Assembly (NCBI RefSeq): GCF_900142655.1
Contig: NZ_FRBQ01000002.1
Location: 504,918 to 568,917 of the forward strand
Length of the DNA stretch: 64,000 nucleotides
Direction of reading: 5' to 3'
Source: Phytopseudomonas punonensis
GTDB taxonomy: Bacteria; Pseudomonadota; Gammaproteobacteria; Pseudomonadales; Pseudomonadaceae
This document shows, piece after piece, positions 45,501 through 54,556 of the stretch. The position numbers and the translations under genes are program-made. A model generated the notes under the pieces. That model saw only the letters and a program-made list of their open reading frames with translations, ran no database searches and was not told the origin of the DNA. Each line of letters begins with the position of its first letter. Positions within the stretch are counted from its first letter, which is position 1.

Positions 45501-45612
45501 CCTGGGTATCGCTTCGCTTGACCCAGGCTATGTTGCTGCTTTTCAGCGCCGTGGGGAGCGGGCCGCTCCCGCGATTCGCGCGCATGGACTGGGCTTCCCC
45601 CGCACGCTCCCA
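45501..45612. repeat. Degenerate repeats (CCTGGGTATCGC type and REP type)
   Basis: CCTGGGTATCGCTTCGCTTGACCCAGG (45501-45527) belongs to the same family as 50271-50337 and 58928-59004. It is followed by a decayed REP palindrome (45551-45612) beginning GTGGGGAGCGGG. Both lie between the convergent BolA-family and MDR genes. Confidence 0.65.
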
Positions 45613-45636
45613 AACTCCTGATGGCTGCAGCGCCAT

Positions 45637-46650
45637 TTACCACTCGACCACGATCTTGCCGAAATGGCTGCCGCTCTCCTGCACACGGAAGGCGTCTGCC
45701 AGTTTGTCCAGTGGGAAGCTCTGGTCGATGATCGGACGTACCCCGGACCGTTCCAGCGCCCGGATGTAGTCCTGCTGGTGGCGACGGCTGCCGATGATCA
45801 GCCCCTGCAAACGTACCTGCTTGGCCATCAGCAAGGCGGTCGGCACGTCGCCCTGGCGCCCGGTCAGCACGCCGATCAGGGCGATATGGCCGCCCACCCG
45901 CACCGCGCTGATCGACTGCGCCAGGGTGCCTGGGCCGCCGACTTCGACCACCTGATCCACGCCGCGGCCGTCTGTCAGCTCCAGCACGCGCTTGCCCCAG
46001 TCCGGCGTTTGTCGGTAATTGATGGTGTGATCGGCACCCAGTTGGCGCAGGCGCTCAAGCTTCTCGTCCGACGAGGAGGTGGCGATCACCGAGGCGCCCA
46101 TCATCCTGGCGATCTGCAGCGCGGCGATGGACACGCCGCCGCTGCCCAGCACCAGCACGCTGTCACCGGCCTTCAATCCGCCATCGACGACCAGCGCCCG
46201 CCAGGCGGTCAGCCCCGCGGTGGTGATGGTCGCTGCCTCGGCATGGCTCCAGCCCTTTGGTGCATGGGTAAAGGCGCTGGCGGCGCGCACCACGTACTGG
46301 GCGGCGAAACCGTCGATGCCGTCGCCCGGCGTGCCGGCGAAATTGCTTACCGGCGCGCCCACGTTACCGTCGGGCCATTGCGGGAAGAAGCCCGATACCA
46401 CGTGATCACCCACCTTGAACTCGCTGACGCCATCGCCGACCGCCTCGACCACGCCGGCCCCGTCGGACATCAGCACGCGGCCATCGGCCGTCGGGATGCT
46501 GCCGTTGGCCACCAGCAGGTCGTGGAAGTTCAGCGAGCTGGCGTGCAGGGCGACGCGAATCTCGCCGGGGCCGGGCTGGCCGGGGTCGGCGATATCGGTC
46601 ACTTCGATGTTGTCCAGGCCTGCGGGTGCTCGCACGACGACGGCTTTCAT
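45637..46650 (-). CDS. Zinc-independent MDR-family oxidoreductase
   Basis: A 337-residue paralogue of the protein at 35170-36186, with MKAVVVRAPAGLDNIEV, SDGAGVVEAVGDGVSEFKVGD (no zinc-binding His-Glu), LGSGGVSIAALQIARMMGASVIATSSSDEKLERL and VVEVGGPGTLAQS. Function by analogy is NAD(P)H-dependent reduction of quinones or enals. It is divergent from trhO with 244 bases between; no operator was recognised. Confidence 0.88.
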   Translation of the reverse strand: MKAVVVRAPAGLDNIEVTDIADPGQPGPGEIRVALHASSLNFHDLLVANGSIPTADGRVLMSDGAGVVEAVGDGVSEFKVGDHVVSGFFPQWPDGNVGAPVSNFAGTPGDGIDGFAAQYVVRAASAFTHAPKGWSHAEAATITTAGLTAWRALVVDGGLKAGDSVLVLGSGGVSIAALQIARMMGASVIATSSSDEKLERLRQLGADHTINYRQTPDWGKRVLELTDGRGVDQVVEVGGPGTLAQSISAVRVGGHIALIGVLTGRQGDVPTALLMAKQVRLQGLIIGSRRHQQDYIRALERSGVRPIIDQSFPLDKLADAFRVQESGSHFGKIVVEW

Positions 46651-46894
46651 GTCAGCTTCTCCTGTGGCAGCCGATAGGGTTGATCGATGACGGCACGCAA
46701 GCCGCCAGTCTTTCTCGACCCTGTCCAGCTCCGGGCGTTCCGGCGGCGCGCACTACACCTTGGCGGCCAAGACCAGTAAACTGCGTGCCCCTGCATTCAT
46801 CTGTCCTTGCTCTGGCATCACCAGCGGCATGCGGCGGTATTGTTTTTGTCCATGGTCCGCCCTTTGCGAGGGCGACTACTGAAGGAAATCTGCA

Positions 46895-47836
46895 ATGATC
46901 GACAACTCCATCGTCGTCGCGGCGCTCTACAAGTTCGTGTCCCTGCCGGACTACGAAGCGCTGCGCCAACCCCTGCTCGACACCATGCTCGCCCACGGCA
47001 TCAAGGGCACCTTGCTGCTCGCCGAAGAGGGCATCAACGGCACGGTTTCCGGTAGCCGTGAAGGCATCGACGGGCTGTTCGCTTGGTTCGCGCTCGACCC
47101 GCGCCTAGCCGATGTCGACCACAAGGAATCGTACTGCGCCGAGCAGCCGTTCTACCGCACCAAGGTCAAGCTCAAGAAAGAGATCGTCACACTTGGTGTA
47201 CCGGGCGTGGATCCGAACCAGCGGGTGGGCACCTACGTCGAGCCCAAGGACTGGAACGCGCTGATCAGCGACCCGGAAGTGCTGCTGATCGACACGCGCA
47301 ACGACTACGAGGTGTCGATCGGCACCTTCGAAGGCGCCATCGATCCCAAGACCAAGTCGTTCCGCGAGTTTCCGGACTACATCCGCGAGCATTTCGACCC
47401 CAGCAAGCACAAGAAGGTGGCAATGTTCTGCACCGGCGGCATCCGCTGCGAGAAAGCCTCCAGCTACATGCTCGGCGAGGGTTTCGAGGAGGTGTATCAC
47501 CTCAAGGGCGGCATCCTCAAATACCTCGAGGAAGTGCCACAGGAAGAAACCAAGTGGCAGGGCGACTGCTTCGTGTTCGATAACCGCGTGACCGTACGTC
47601 ACGACCTCAGTGAGGGCGACTACGACCAGTGTCACGCCTGCCGCACGCCGATTTCGGTCGAGGATCGTGCCTCGGAATTCTTCAGCCCCGGCGTCAGCTG
47701 CCCGCACTGCTGGGACTCGCTGCCGGAGAAAACCCGCGAGGGTGCCCGCGAGCGGCAGCGGCAGATCGAACTGGCGAAAGCGCGCAATCAGCCCCATCCT
47801 CTTGGAAACAATCCCCGTCAGAAAAACGAGGCCTGA
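46895..47836 (+). CDS. trhO: tRNA uridine(34) hydroxylase TrhO
   Basis: TrhO (YceA family) hydroxylates U34 of certain tRNAs, using oxygen, as a step to 5-methoxyuridine and cmo5U. The 313-residue protein has the N-terminal alpha/beta domain ([29 protein letters not shown]) and the rhodanese domain with the active Cys in [17 protein letters not shown]. The C-terminal zinc-like ribbon is CHACRTPIS...GVSCPHCWD. The start at 46895 has GAAGGA upstream. The DsbA-like gene follows three bases after its stop. Confidence 0.95.
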   Translation: MIDNSIVVAALYKFVSLPDYEALRQPLLDTMLAHGIKGTLLLAEEGINGTVSGSREGIDGLFAWFALDPRLADVDHKESYCAEQPFYRTKVKLKKEIVTLGVPGVDPNQRVGTYVEPKDWNALISDPEVLLIDTRNDYEVSIGTFEGAIDPKTKSFREFPDYIREHFDPSKHKKVAMFCTGGIRCEKASSYMLGEGFEEVYHLKGGILKYLEEVPQEETKWQGDCFVFDNRVTVRHDLSEGDYDQCHACRTPISVEDRASEFFSPGVSCPHCWDSLPEKTREGARERQRQIELAKARNQPHPLGNNPRQKNEA

Positions 47837-47839
47837 GCC

Positions 47840-48472
47840 ATGGATGCGCGCCTGCTCTACGTAATGGACCCGATGTGTTCTTGGTGCTGGGGCTTCGCGC
47901 CGGTGGTCGAAGCGCTGGCCGCCCAGGCCGAAGAGCGCGGCGTGCCGATGCAGCTGGTGCTCGGCGGTCTGCGCCGTGATCAGGTGGCCATCGACGCCGC
48001 CTCGCGGGTGCGCTACCTGGGCTATTGGCAAGCGGTCAACGCCGGCACTGGCCAACTGTTCAACTTCGATGAAGGATTGCCGCTGGGCATGCGCTACGAC
48101 ACCGAGCCGGCATGCCGGGCGGTGGTCACGGTGCGCGACCTCGATTCTCAGAGCGCCTGGCCGATGGCACGACGCATCCAGCAGGCCTTCTATCAGCAAG
48201 GCGCCGACGTGACCTTGCCGGCGACTCTGGTGCAACTGGCGGAGGAGGTCGGTATTCCGCGGATCGAGTTCGCCGAGGCCTTCGACAGCGAGGCTGCGCA
48301 CCGCGCCACTGCCGCCGACTTCACCTGGGTGCAGGACCTCGGCATCGCCGGCTTCCCGACGCTGCTTGCAGAGAAAAGCGGGCGCCTTGCGCTGCTCACC
48401 AACGGCTACCAGCCGCTCGACGCCTTGTCGCCACTGCTCACGCGCTGGCTGGAGCATGCCGTCGATGGTTGA
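47840..48472 (+). CDS. DsbA-family protein (CSWC motif)
   Basis: A 210-residue thioredoxin-fold protein with an N-terminal CxxC motif in YVMDPMCSWCWGFAPVV and no signal peptide, so it is cytoplasmic. This resembles the SpxH/FrnE-type group of DsbA-like proteins. The rest (GLRRDQVAIDAA, MARRIQQAFYQQGADVT, DLGIAGFPTLLAEKSG with the cis-Pro) fits the fold. It follows trhO by three bases and its stop overlaps the ABC gene start. The partner is unknown. Confidence 0.9.
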   Translation: MDARLLYVMDPMCSWCWGFAPVVEALAAQAEERGVPMQLVLGGLRRDQVAIDAASRVRYLGYWQAVNAGTGQLFNFDEGLPLGMRYDTEPACRAVVTVRDLDSQSAWPMARRIQQAFYQQGADVTLPATLVQLAEEVGIPRIEFAEAFDSEAAHRATAADFTWVQDLGIAGFPTLLAEKSGRLALLTNGYQPLDALSPLLTRWLEHAVDG

Positions 48473-50243
48473 TCGCCTGAGCTGGGCGGAAATCCGCCGC
48501 CTGGCCCTGCGCCACAAGCGTGCGCTGATCCTTGCCAACCTGGTCGCCGTGCTGGCGACCCTGTGCAGCGTGCCGATTCCGCTGCTGTTGCCGTTGCTGG
48601 TCGACGAAGTGCTGCTGGGCGACGGCAATTCCGCGCTCAAGGTGATGGACAACTTCCTGCCTGAACACTGGCAAAGTGCGGTTGGCTATATTCTGCTGAT
48701 GCTGGCGCTGACCTTCCTGCTGCGCGGCGGTGCGCTGATCTTCAACGTGGTGCAGGCGCGGCTATTCGCACGGCTCTCCAAGGACATCGTCTACCGCATT
48801 CGCATCCGCCTGATCGAGCGCCTCAAGCGCATTTCCCTTGCCGAGTACGAAAGCCTCGGCGGTGGCACGGTGACCACGCACCTGGTCACCGACCTCGACA
48901 CCCTGGACAAATTCATCGGCGAAACCCTGAGCCGTTTTCTGGTTGGCGTGCTGACCCTGGCCGGCACCTCTGGGATTCTGCTGTGGATGCACTGGAAGCT
49001 GGCGCTGTTGATCCTGCTGTTCAACCCACTGGTGATCTACGCCACGGTGCAGCTGGGCAAACGCGTAAAACACCTGAAGAAGCTGGAGAACGACAGCACC
49101 TCGCGCTTCACCCAGGCGCTGACCGAAACCTTGGACTCGATCCAGGAAGTGCGTGCCGGCAATCGCCAGGGCTACTTTCTCGGCCGCCTCGGCGGGCGTG
49201 CCCGTGAGGTTCGCGACTATGCCGTGGCCTCGCAGTGGAAAACCGATGCCTCGAACCGCGCCAGCGGCCTGCTGTTCCAGTTCGGTATCGATGTATTCCG
49301 TGCCGCAGCCATGCTCACCGTGCTGTTCTCCGACCTGTCCATCGGTCAGATGCTCGCAGTGTTCAGCTACCTGTGGTTCATGATCGGTCCGGTCGAGCAG
49401 TTGCTCAATCTGCAGTACGCCTTCTATGCCGCCGGCGGCGCGCTGACCCGCATCAACGAGCTGCTCGCGCGACGTGACGAGCCGGACTACGTCGGCGGCG
49501 CCGACCCGTTCAAGGGCCGTGAAACGGTCGGCATCGAGATTCGCGACCTGACCTTTTCCTACGGCGAGGAGCCGGTGCTGACGGGCCTTAACCTGTCCAT
49601 CGCGCCGGGCGAGAAGGTCGCTATCGTCGGCGCCAGCGGAGGTGGCAAAAGCACCCTGGTGCAGTTGCTGCTGGGCCTTTATACGCCCCAGGCCGGGGTG
49701 ATCCGTTTTGGCGACAGCAGTCAGGAAGAGATCGGCCTGCCAGTCATTCGCGAGCACGTGGCGGTGGTGCTGCAGCACCCGGCGCTCTTCAACGACACGG
49801 TGCGCGCCAACCTGTGCATGGGACGTGAACGCAGCGACGAAGCCTGCTGGCAAGCGCTGACCATCGCCCAGTTGGCGCAGACTGTTCGGCAACTGCCGCA
49901 AGGGCTGGATACGGTAGTCGGGCGGTCGGGCGTGCGCCTGTCTGGCGGCCAACGGCAGCGCATGGCCATTGCGCGCATGGTGCTGGCCGAGCCCAAGGTG
50001 GTGATCCTCGATGAAGCCACCTCGGCGTTGGATGCCGCCACGGAATACGCCTTGCACAAGGCGCTGGCGCAATTTCTCAATGGCCGAACCACGCTGATCA
50101 TCGCTCACCGCCTGAGTGCGGTGAAACAGGCTGATCGGGTGCTGGTGTTCGATGGCGGCAGCGTCGCTGAAGACGGTGATCACCGTCAGTTGATTGCCGA
50201 GGGCGGGCTATACGCCAAGCTCTACGGCAATCTGCAGCACTAG
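48465..50243 (+). CDS. ABC exporter (fused membrane and ATPase domains)
   Basis: A 592-residue half-transporter (type IV ABC exporter fold, MsbA-like). Six membrane helices lie in about residues 15-320, with the intracellular coupling segments around VYRIRIRLIERLKRISLAEYESLGGGTVTTHLVTD. The ATPase domain has Walker A GASGGGKST, signature LSGGQRQRMAIARM, Walker B VVILDEATSALD and the H-loop His in LIIAHRL. The start (atggttgat) lies inside the DsbA-like gene end. Substrate unknown; there is no peptidase domain. Confidence 0.92.
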   Translation: MVDRLSWAEIRRLALRHKRALILANLVAVLATLCSVPIPLLLPLLVDEVLLGDGNSALKVMDNFLPEHWQSAVGYILLMLALTFLLRGGALIFNVVQARLFARLSKDIVYRIRIRLIERLKRISLAEYESLGGGTVTTHLVTDLDTLDKFIGETLSRFLVGVLTLAGTSGILLWMHWKLALLILLFNPLVIYATVQLGKRVKHLKKLENDSTSRFTQALTETLDSIQEVRAGNRQGYFLGRLGGRAREVRDYAVASQWKTDASNRASGLLFQFGIDVFRAAAMLTVLFSDLSIGQMLAVFSYLWFMIGPVEQLLNLQYAFYAAGGALTRINELLARRDEPDYVGGADPFKGRETVGIEIRDLTFSYGEEPVLTGLNLSIAPGEKVAIVGASGGGKSTLVQLLLGLYTPQAGVIRFGDSSQEEIGLPVIREHVAVVLQHPALFNDTVRANLCMGRERSDEACWQALTIAQLAQTVRQLPQGLDTVVGRSGVRLSGGQRQRMAIARMVLAEPKVVILDEATSALDAATEYALHKALAQFLNGRTTLIIAHRLSAVKQADRVLVFDGGSVAEDGDHRQLIAEGGLYAKLYGNLQH

Positions 50244-50270
50244 GCCACGTGAGCTAGCCACACCTCTGCG

Positions 50271-50337
50271 TAGCCTGCGATTGAGCGCAGCGATACCCAG
50301 GATGGTGACCGGGTATCACTGCGCTCAAGCCGGGCTA
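50271..50337. repeat. Inverted repeat with TAGCC...GGGCTA ends
   Basis: TAGCCTGCGATTGAGCGCAGCGATACCC and GGGTATCACTGCGCTCAAGCCGGGCTA form an imperfect inverted repeat between convergent genes. A relative lies at 58928-59004. It may act as a bidirectional terminator. Confidence 0.75.
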
Positions 50338-50345
50338 CAAAAATG

Positions 50346-50948
50346 CTATTCCTGCGGAAGCTTGCTGCCCCATTGCTGTATCGCCTTGACGCGTTGCTGG
50401 CTGGCATTGACCGCCTTGTCGACTTCCTGGTTGTAATCGTCCAGCCAGCTGCGTGAGCCGGGAATCATGTCCGCCAGGTCGCGCATACCGTTCTTCAGGC
50501 CCAGCAAGCTTTGCTGGTAACTCTGTTCCTGGCCGAGCAGGGTTCGACCCATCAGTTTCAGCGCGGCGATGTCCTGGGAGGGCGGTGCGGCCGGTGCCGC
50601 CGCGGCAGGCGCTGGTGGCGGTGGCGTAGCCGCGAGTTTCAGCAGCGCGTCCTGGCGCTTCTGGTCTTCTTTGAGCGTGTTCAATTGCGTTTCTAGCTGC
50701 TCGGCGTGGTGCTGCAGCGCAGCGAACGCTTCAGGATCGAAGGGCGGTGGCTCATCCGCGAGCATCTTCACCACCGCCGAGGTGGCCAGGCTGGAGAGGA
50801 TGATGAACAGCAGCAGGGCCAAGCCGAAGATCAGCATGCGGTTGAGGCGGTTGGCTTTTTCCAGTTTGGCCAGGCGCTCTTCATCGCTGGCCGGTGCCAG
50901 GTCGAAGGCGGCGGGGGCTTCGGCTTGCGAAGGCGTTTCACTGCTCAT
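50346..50948 (-). CDS. Single-pass membrane protein of unknown function
   Basis: A 200-residue protein with an N-terminal cytoplasmic segment, one strong membrane helix (MLIFGLALLLFIILSSLA near residue 40), a predicted coiled coil (FAALQHHAEQLETQLNTLKEDQKRQDALLKL) and a Pro/Ala-rich linker (PPPPAPAAAAPAAPPS), then a helical C terminus. This is a membrane-anchored periplasmic or cell-envelope scaffold by layout. I do not recognise the family. It stands between convergent repeats and the hpd operon. Confidence 0.72.
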   Translation of the reverse strand: MSSETPSQAEAPAAFDLAPASDEERLAKLEKANRLNRMLIFGLALLLFIILSSLATSAVVKMLADEPPPFDPEAFAALQHHAEQLETQLNTLKEDQKRQDALLKLAATPPPPAPAAAAPAAPPSQDIAALKLMGRTLLGQEQSYQQSLLGLKNGMRDLADMIPGSRSWLDDYNQEVDKAVNASQQRVKAIQQWGSKLPQE

Positions 50949-51055
50949 GGCGGCCTCTTCTTATGAGCTCATCGTCGATGCTGTCATTCTGGCAGCGTTT
51001 GCGTCGATCTGCCTGCTCTTCGCTGTAAGCAAATCGGCAGGTTAATCGACCACCT

Positions 51056-51073
51056 TGTAAAGAAAGGTTTACG
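51056..51073 (+). promoter_or_regulatory. TyrR/PhhR box upstream of hpd
   Basis: TGTAAA-N6-TTTACG at 51056-51073 matches 11 of the 12 fixed positions of the TyrR/PhhR consensus TGTAAA-N6-TTTACA. It is 172 bases upstream of hpd. PhhR is the known aromatic-amino-acid activator of hpd and related genes in Pseudomonas, so a role as an upstream activating site is likely. Confidence 0.75.
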
Positions 51074-51245
51074 AATTGCCGTGGGCAATCAGGGTGGATG
51101 CGGCAGTTGGCGGTCAACTCTCTAATCTCGTATCGAAGCCTTGCCAGTGCCTGCCCGAATGCGGGCTGTAGGGCAGCGGGCCGGCCTTGTCTGGCGGCAT
51201 CGCCTCGATTGTCATGAAGCCATAACGACAACGAGGACAACCCCC

Positions 51246-52328
51246 ATGAACGCCGTGTCCAGAATCGAACAGCACAATCCCATCGGCACCGACGGTTTCG
51301 AGTTCGTCGAATTCACTGCTCCCACGCCTGAAGGCATCGAGCAACTGCGTGAACTGTTCACAGCGATGGGGTTTACCGAAACCGCCAAGCACCGCAGTAA
51401 GCAGGTGTGGCTGTTCCAGCAGCACGACGTCAACTTCGTGCTCAACGGCAGCCCGACCGGGCACGTGCATGCCTTCGCCGAAAAACACGGGCCGAGCGCC
51501 TGCGCCATGGCGTTCCGCGTCAAGAATGCCGGCCAGGCTGCCGCCTACGTGAAAGAGCAGGGTGCCACGCTGGTGGGCAGCCACGCCAACTTCGGTGAGC
51601 TGAACATCCCTTGCGTCGAAGGCATTGGCGGCTCGCTCCTGTATCTGGTCGACCGCTACGGTGAGCACAGCATCTATGACGTGGACTTCGAGTTCATCGA
51701 AGGTCGCTCGGCGAACGACAATGCAGTCGGCTTGCAGTGCATCGATCACCTCACCCATAACGTGAAACGCGGGCAGATGGACGTCTGGTCCAGTTTCTAC
51801 GAGCGCATCGCCGGTTTCCGCGAAATCCGCTATTTCGATATCGAGGGCAAGCTCACTGGTCTGGTCTCGCGGGCGATGACCGCGCCGTGTGGCAAGATCC
51901 GCATCCCGATCAACGAGTCGGCCGACGACAAGTCGCAGATCGAGGAATTCATCCGCGAGTACCACGGCGAGGGTATCCAGCACATCGCTCTGTCCACCGA
52001 CGATATCTATGCCACCGTGCGCAAACTGCAGGCCAATGGCGTGGCCTTCATGAGCACGCCAGCGACCTATTACGAGAAGGTCGATCAGCGTGTGGCCGGG
52101 CATGGCGAGCCGCTGGACGTGCTGCGTGACCTGAACCTGCTGATCGATGGCGCGCCGGGCGATGACGGCATCCTGCTGCAGATTTTCACCAACACGGTGA
52201 TCGGTCCGATCTTCTTCGAGATCATCCAGCGCAAGGGCAACCAGGGCTTTGGCGAAGGCAATTTCAAGGCCCTGTTCGAGTCCATCGAAGAAGACCAGCT
52301 GCGTCGCGGTGTGATCAGCGAGGAGTGA
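51246..52328 (+). CDS. hpd: 4-hydroxyphenylpyruvate dioxygenase
   Basis: Hpd converts 4-hydroxyphenylpyruvate to homogentisate in tyrosine breakdown. The 360-residue protein has two vicinal-oxygen-chelate modules; the metal ligands are His in IDHLTHNV, His in GIQHIALSTDD and Glu in PIFFEIIQRKG. The start at 51246 (MNAVSRIEQHNPIGTDGFEFVEF) matches the family; the frame extends 35 codons upstream without support. It heads hpd-hmgA-fah, preceded by a PhhR box. Confidence 0.96.
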   Translation: MNAVSRIEQHNPIGTDGFEFVEFTAPTPEGIEQLRELFTAMGFTETAKHRSKQVWLFQQHDVNFVLNGSPTGHVHAFAEKHGPSACAMAFRVKNAGQAAAYVKEQGATLVGSHANFGELNIPCVEGIGGSLLYLVDRYGEHSIYDVDFEFIEGRSANDNAVGLQCIDHLTHNVKRGQMDVWSSFYERIAGFREIRYFDIEGKLTGLVSRAMTAPCGKIRIPINESADDKSQIEEFIREYHGEGIQHIALSTDDIYATVRKLQANGVAFMSTPATYYEKVDQRVAGHGEPLDVLRDLNLLIDGAPGDDGILLQIFTNTVIGPIFFEIIQRKGNQGFGEGNFKALFESIEEDQLRRGVISEE

Positions 52329-52332
52329 AGTC

Positions 52333-53472
52333 ATGAGCCGCAAATGGATCAGCTTTCCCCTGCGTGAAGGCGAGCACTCGCGCCAGGCCCACTGCGACTT
52401 CCCCGCCGACACCTACGAGCGGGAAATGGGTCGCGAGGGCTTCTTCGGCCCGGTGACGCACCTGCACCACAAGCATCCGCCCACCGGCTGGATCGATTGG
52501 CAGGGGCCGCTGCGGCCCCATGCCTTCAACTTCAACCATATTCCCAGTAAACACGACTGCCCGTTCGAGGCGCCGCTGACCCTGCACAACGCCGACATTC
52601 GCCTGCGCGTATGGAAGACCGCCAGCGCCATGGGCCATCTGGTGCGCAACAGCGATGGCGACGAGCTGCTGTTCGTCCACGATGGCGCCGGGCACTTCTA
52701 TTGCGACTTCGGGCACCTTGAATACCGGGATGGCGATTATCTGGTGATTCCCCGCGGCACTGCCTGGCGCATCGAACCGACCGCGCCCAGCCATTTCCTG
52801 CTGGTCGAGAACACCGACGGCGCCTACCAGCTGCCCGACAAGGGCCTGCTCGGCGGCCAGGCGATCTTCGATCCGGCGGTGCTCGATCACCCTCATATCG
52901 ATGACGCCTTCAAGGCCCAGCAGGACGAAAATACCTGGCAGATCCGTATCAAGCGGCGTAACCAGATCAGCACTGTGACCTACCCCTACAACCCGCTCGA
53001 TGCCGTGGGCTGGCACGGCGACAACACCGTGGTGCGCCTGAACTGGCGTGACATTCGCCCGTTGATGAGCCATCGCTACCACCTGCCGCCCTCGGTGCAC
53101 ACCACCTTCGTGGCGAATGGCTTCGTGGTCTGCACCTTCACGCCGCGGCCGGTGGAGTCCGACCCCGGCGCGCTCAAGGTACCGTTCTTCCATAACAACG
53201 ATGACTACGACGAAGTGCTGTTCTACCACCGCGGCAACTTCTTCAGCCGTGACAACATCGAGGCTGGCATGGTCACCCTGCACCCCTGCGGGTTTCCCCA
53301 TGGCCCGCATCCCAAAGCAATGAAGAAGGCGCAGACCGCCCCGGCCACCTTTGCCGAGGAAGTGGCGGTGATGATCGACACCCGCCGCGCTCTTGAGGTC
53401 AGCGAAGCGGCCGCCGCCGTGGACGTAGCTGAATACGTGAATTCCTGGCGCGCGCCAGGAGAGGAGTCCTGA
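52333..53472 (+). CDS. hmgA: Homogentisate 1,2-dioxygenase, short form
   Basis: A 379-residue cupin-fold dioxygenase. Its position four bases after hpd and directly before a fumarylacetoacetase supports homogentisate ring opening. Marks of the family include HLHHKHPPTGW, LLFVHDGAGHFYCDFG, YHRGNFFSRD and HPCGFPHGPHP near the C terminus, which hold the likely iron ligands. It is shorter than the ~433-residue HmgA of P. putida and P. aeruginosa and belongs to the shorter bacterial group. The TGATG junction couples it to the next gene. Confidence 0.82.
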   Translation: MSRKWISFPLREGEHSRQAHCDFPADTYEREMGREGFFGPVTHLHHKHPPTGWIDWQGPLRPHAFNFNHIPSKHDCPFEAPLTLHNADIRLRVWKTASAMGHLVRNSDGDELLFVHDGAGHFYCDFGHLEYRDGDYLVIPRGTAWRIEPTAPSHFLLVENTDGAYQLPDKGLLGGQAIFDPAVLDHPHIDDAFKAQQDENTWQIRIKRRNQISTVTYPYNPLDAVGWHGDNTVVRLNWRDIRPLMSHRYHLPPSVHTTFVANGFVVCTFTPRPVESDPGALKVPFFHNNDDYDEVLFYHRGNFFSRDNIEAGMVTLHPCGFPHGPHPKAMKKAQTAPATFAEEVAVMIDTRRALEVSEAAAAVDVAEYVNSWRAPGEES

Positions 53473-54458
53473 TGAAACTGGCATCGCTGAACAGGGGCCG
53501 TGATGGCGCACTGGTGGTGGTATCCCGCGACCTGACCCGCGCCGTGCGTGTGGCGCAGATCGCCCCCACGCTGCAGGCCGCGCTGGACGACTGGGCGAGC
53601 AAGCGCCCGCAGCTGGAAGCAGTTTACCAGCGCCTCAACGATGGGCTGGAGGCGCAAGCCTTCGATTTCGATCAAGGCGCCTGCCACAGCCCGCTGCCTC
53701 GTGCCTATCACTGGGCCGATGGCAGCGCCTACGTCAATCACGTGGAGTTGGTGCGCAAGGCGCGTGGCGCCGAAATGCCTGAGTCCTTTTGGCACGACCC
53801 GCTGATGTACCAGGGCGGCTCGGACACCTTCATCGCGCCCCATGCACCGATCCGCATGGGCGACGAAGCCTGGGGCATCGACCTGGAGGCCGAGCTGGCG
53901 GTGATCACCGACGACGTGCCCATGAGCGCCACGCCGGCCCAGGCCGCCGGGCATATCCAGCTGTTGATGCTGGTCAACGACGTGTCGCTGCGCAACCTGA
54001 TTCCCGGCGAGCTGGGCAAGGGCTTCGGCTTCTACCAGAGCAAGCCGTCGTCGAGCTTCTCGCCAGTGGCGATCACCCCTGACGAACTGGGCGACAGCTG
54101 GCGCGACGGGCGTGTGCACCGGCCGCTGGTGTCGCATATCAACGGCGCGCTGTTCGGCCAGCCGGATGCCGGCACCGACATGACCTTCGACTTCCCGACC
54201 CTGATCGCCCACGCCGCCCGCACGCGGCCATTGGGCAGCGGTACCATCATCGGCTCGGGCACCGTGTCCAACTACGACCGCAGCGCCGGCTCCAGCTGTC
54301 TGGCCGAGAAGCGCATGCTCGAAGTGATCGAACACGGCGAGGCGAAGACGCCGTTTCTCAAGTTCGGTGATCGGGTGCGCATCGAGATGTTCGATACAGC
54401 CGGGGCGAGCATCTTCGGCGCCATCGATCAGGTAGTAGAGAGCTACGACGCTCATTGA
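53472..54458 (+). CDS. Fumarylacetoacetate hydrolase
   Basis: A 328-residue FAH-family enzyme hydrolysing fumarylacetoacetate to fumarate and acetoacetate. The metal-binding acids are in GIDLEAELAVITDDVP, with MLVNDVSLRN, KPSSSFSPVAI, GSGTIIGSGTVSNYD and FLKFGDRVRIEM following in the family order. Its ATG shares one base with the hmgA stop (TGATG). Confidence 0.94.
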   Translation: MKLASLNRGRDGALVVVSRDLTRAVRVAQIAPTLQAALDDWASKRPQLEAVYQRLNDGLEAQAFDFDQGACHSPLPRAYHWADGSAYVNHVELVRKARGAEMPESFWHDPLMYQGGSDTFIAPHAPIRMGDEAWGIDLEAELAVITDDVPMSATPAQAAGHIQLLMLVNDVSLRNLIPGELGKGFGFYQSKPSSSFSPVAITPDELGDSWRDGRVHRPLVSHINGALFGQPDAGTDMTFDFPTLIAHAARTRPLGSGTIIGSGTVSNYDRSAGSSCLAEKRMLEVIEHGEAKTPFLKFGDRVRIEMFDTAGASIFGAIDQVVESYDAH

Positions 54459-54461
54459 TCC

Positions 54462-54529
54462 GTGGGAGCGGCTTTAGCCGCGATGCTGTCGGCGCCTTCA
54501 AGACTGATCGCGGCTGAAGCCGCTCCTAC
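54462..54529. repeat. REP palindrome inside the homogentisate operon
   Basis: GTGGGAGCGGCTTTAGCCGCGAT and its complement GATCGCGGCTGAAGCCGCTCCTAC flank a short centre, all in the 98-base gap between the fumarylacetoacetase and maiA genes. Because it lies within an operon, it could act on relative mRNA levels. Confidence 0.85.
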
Positions 54530-54556
54530 GAAAGCCTGCTCCAAAAGGAGTCCGCA

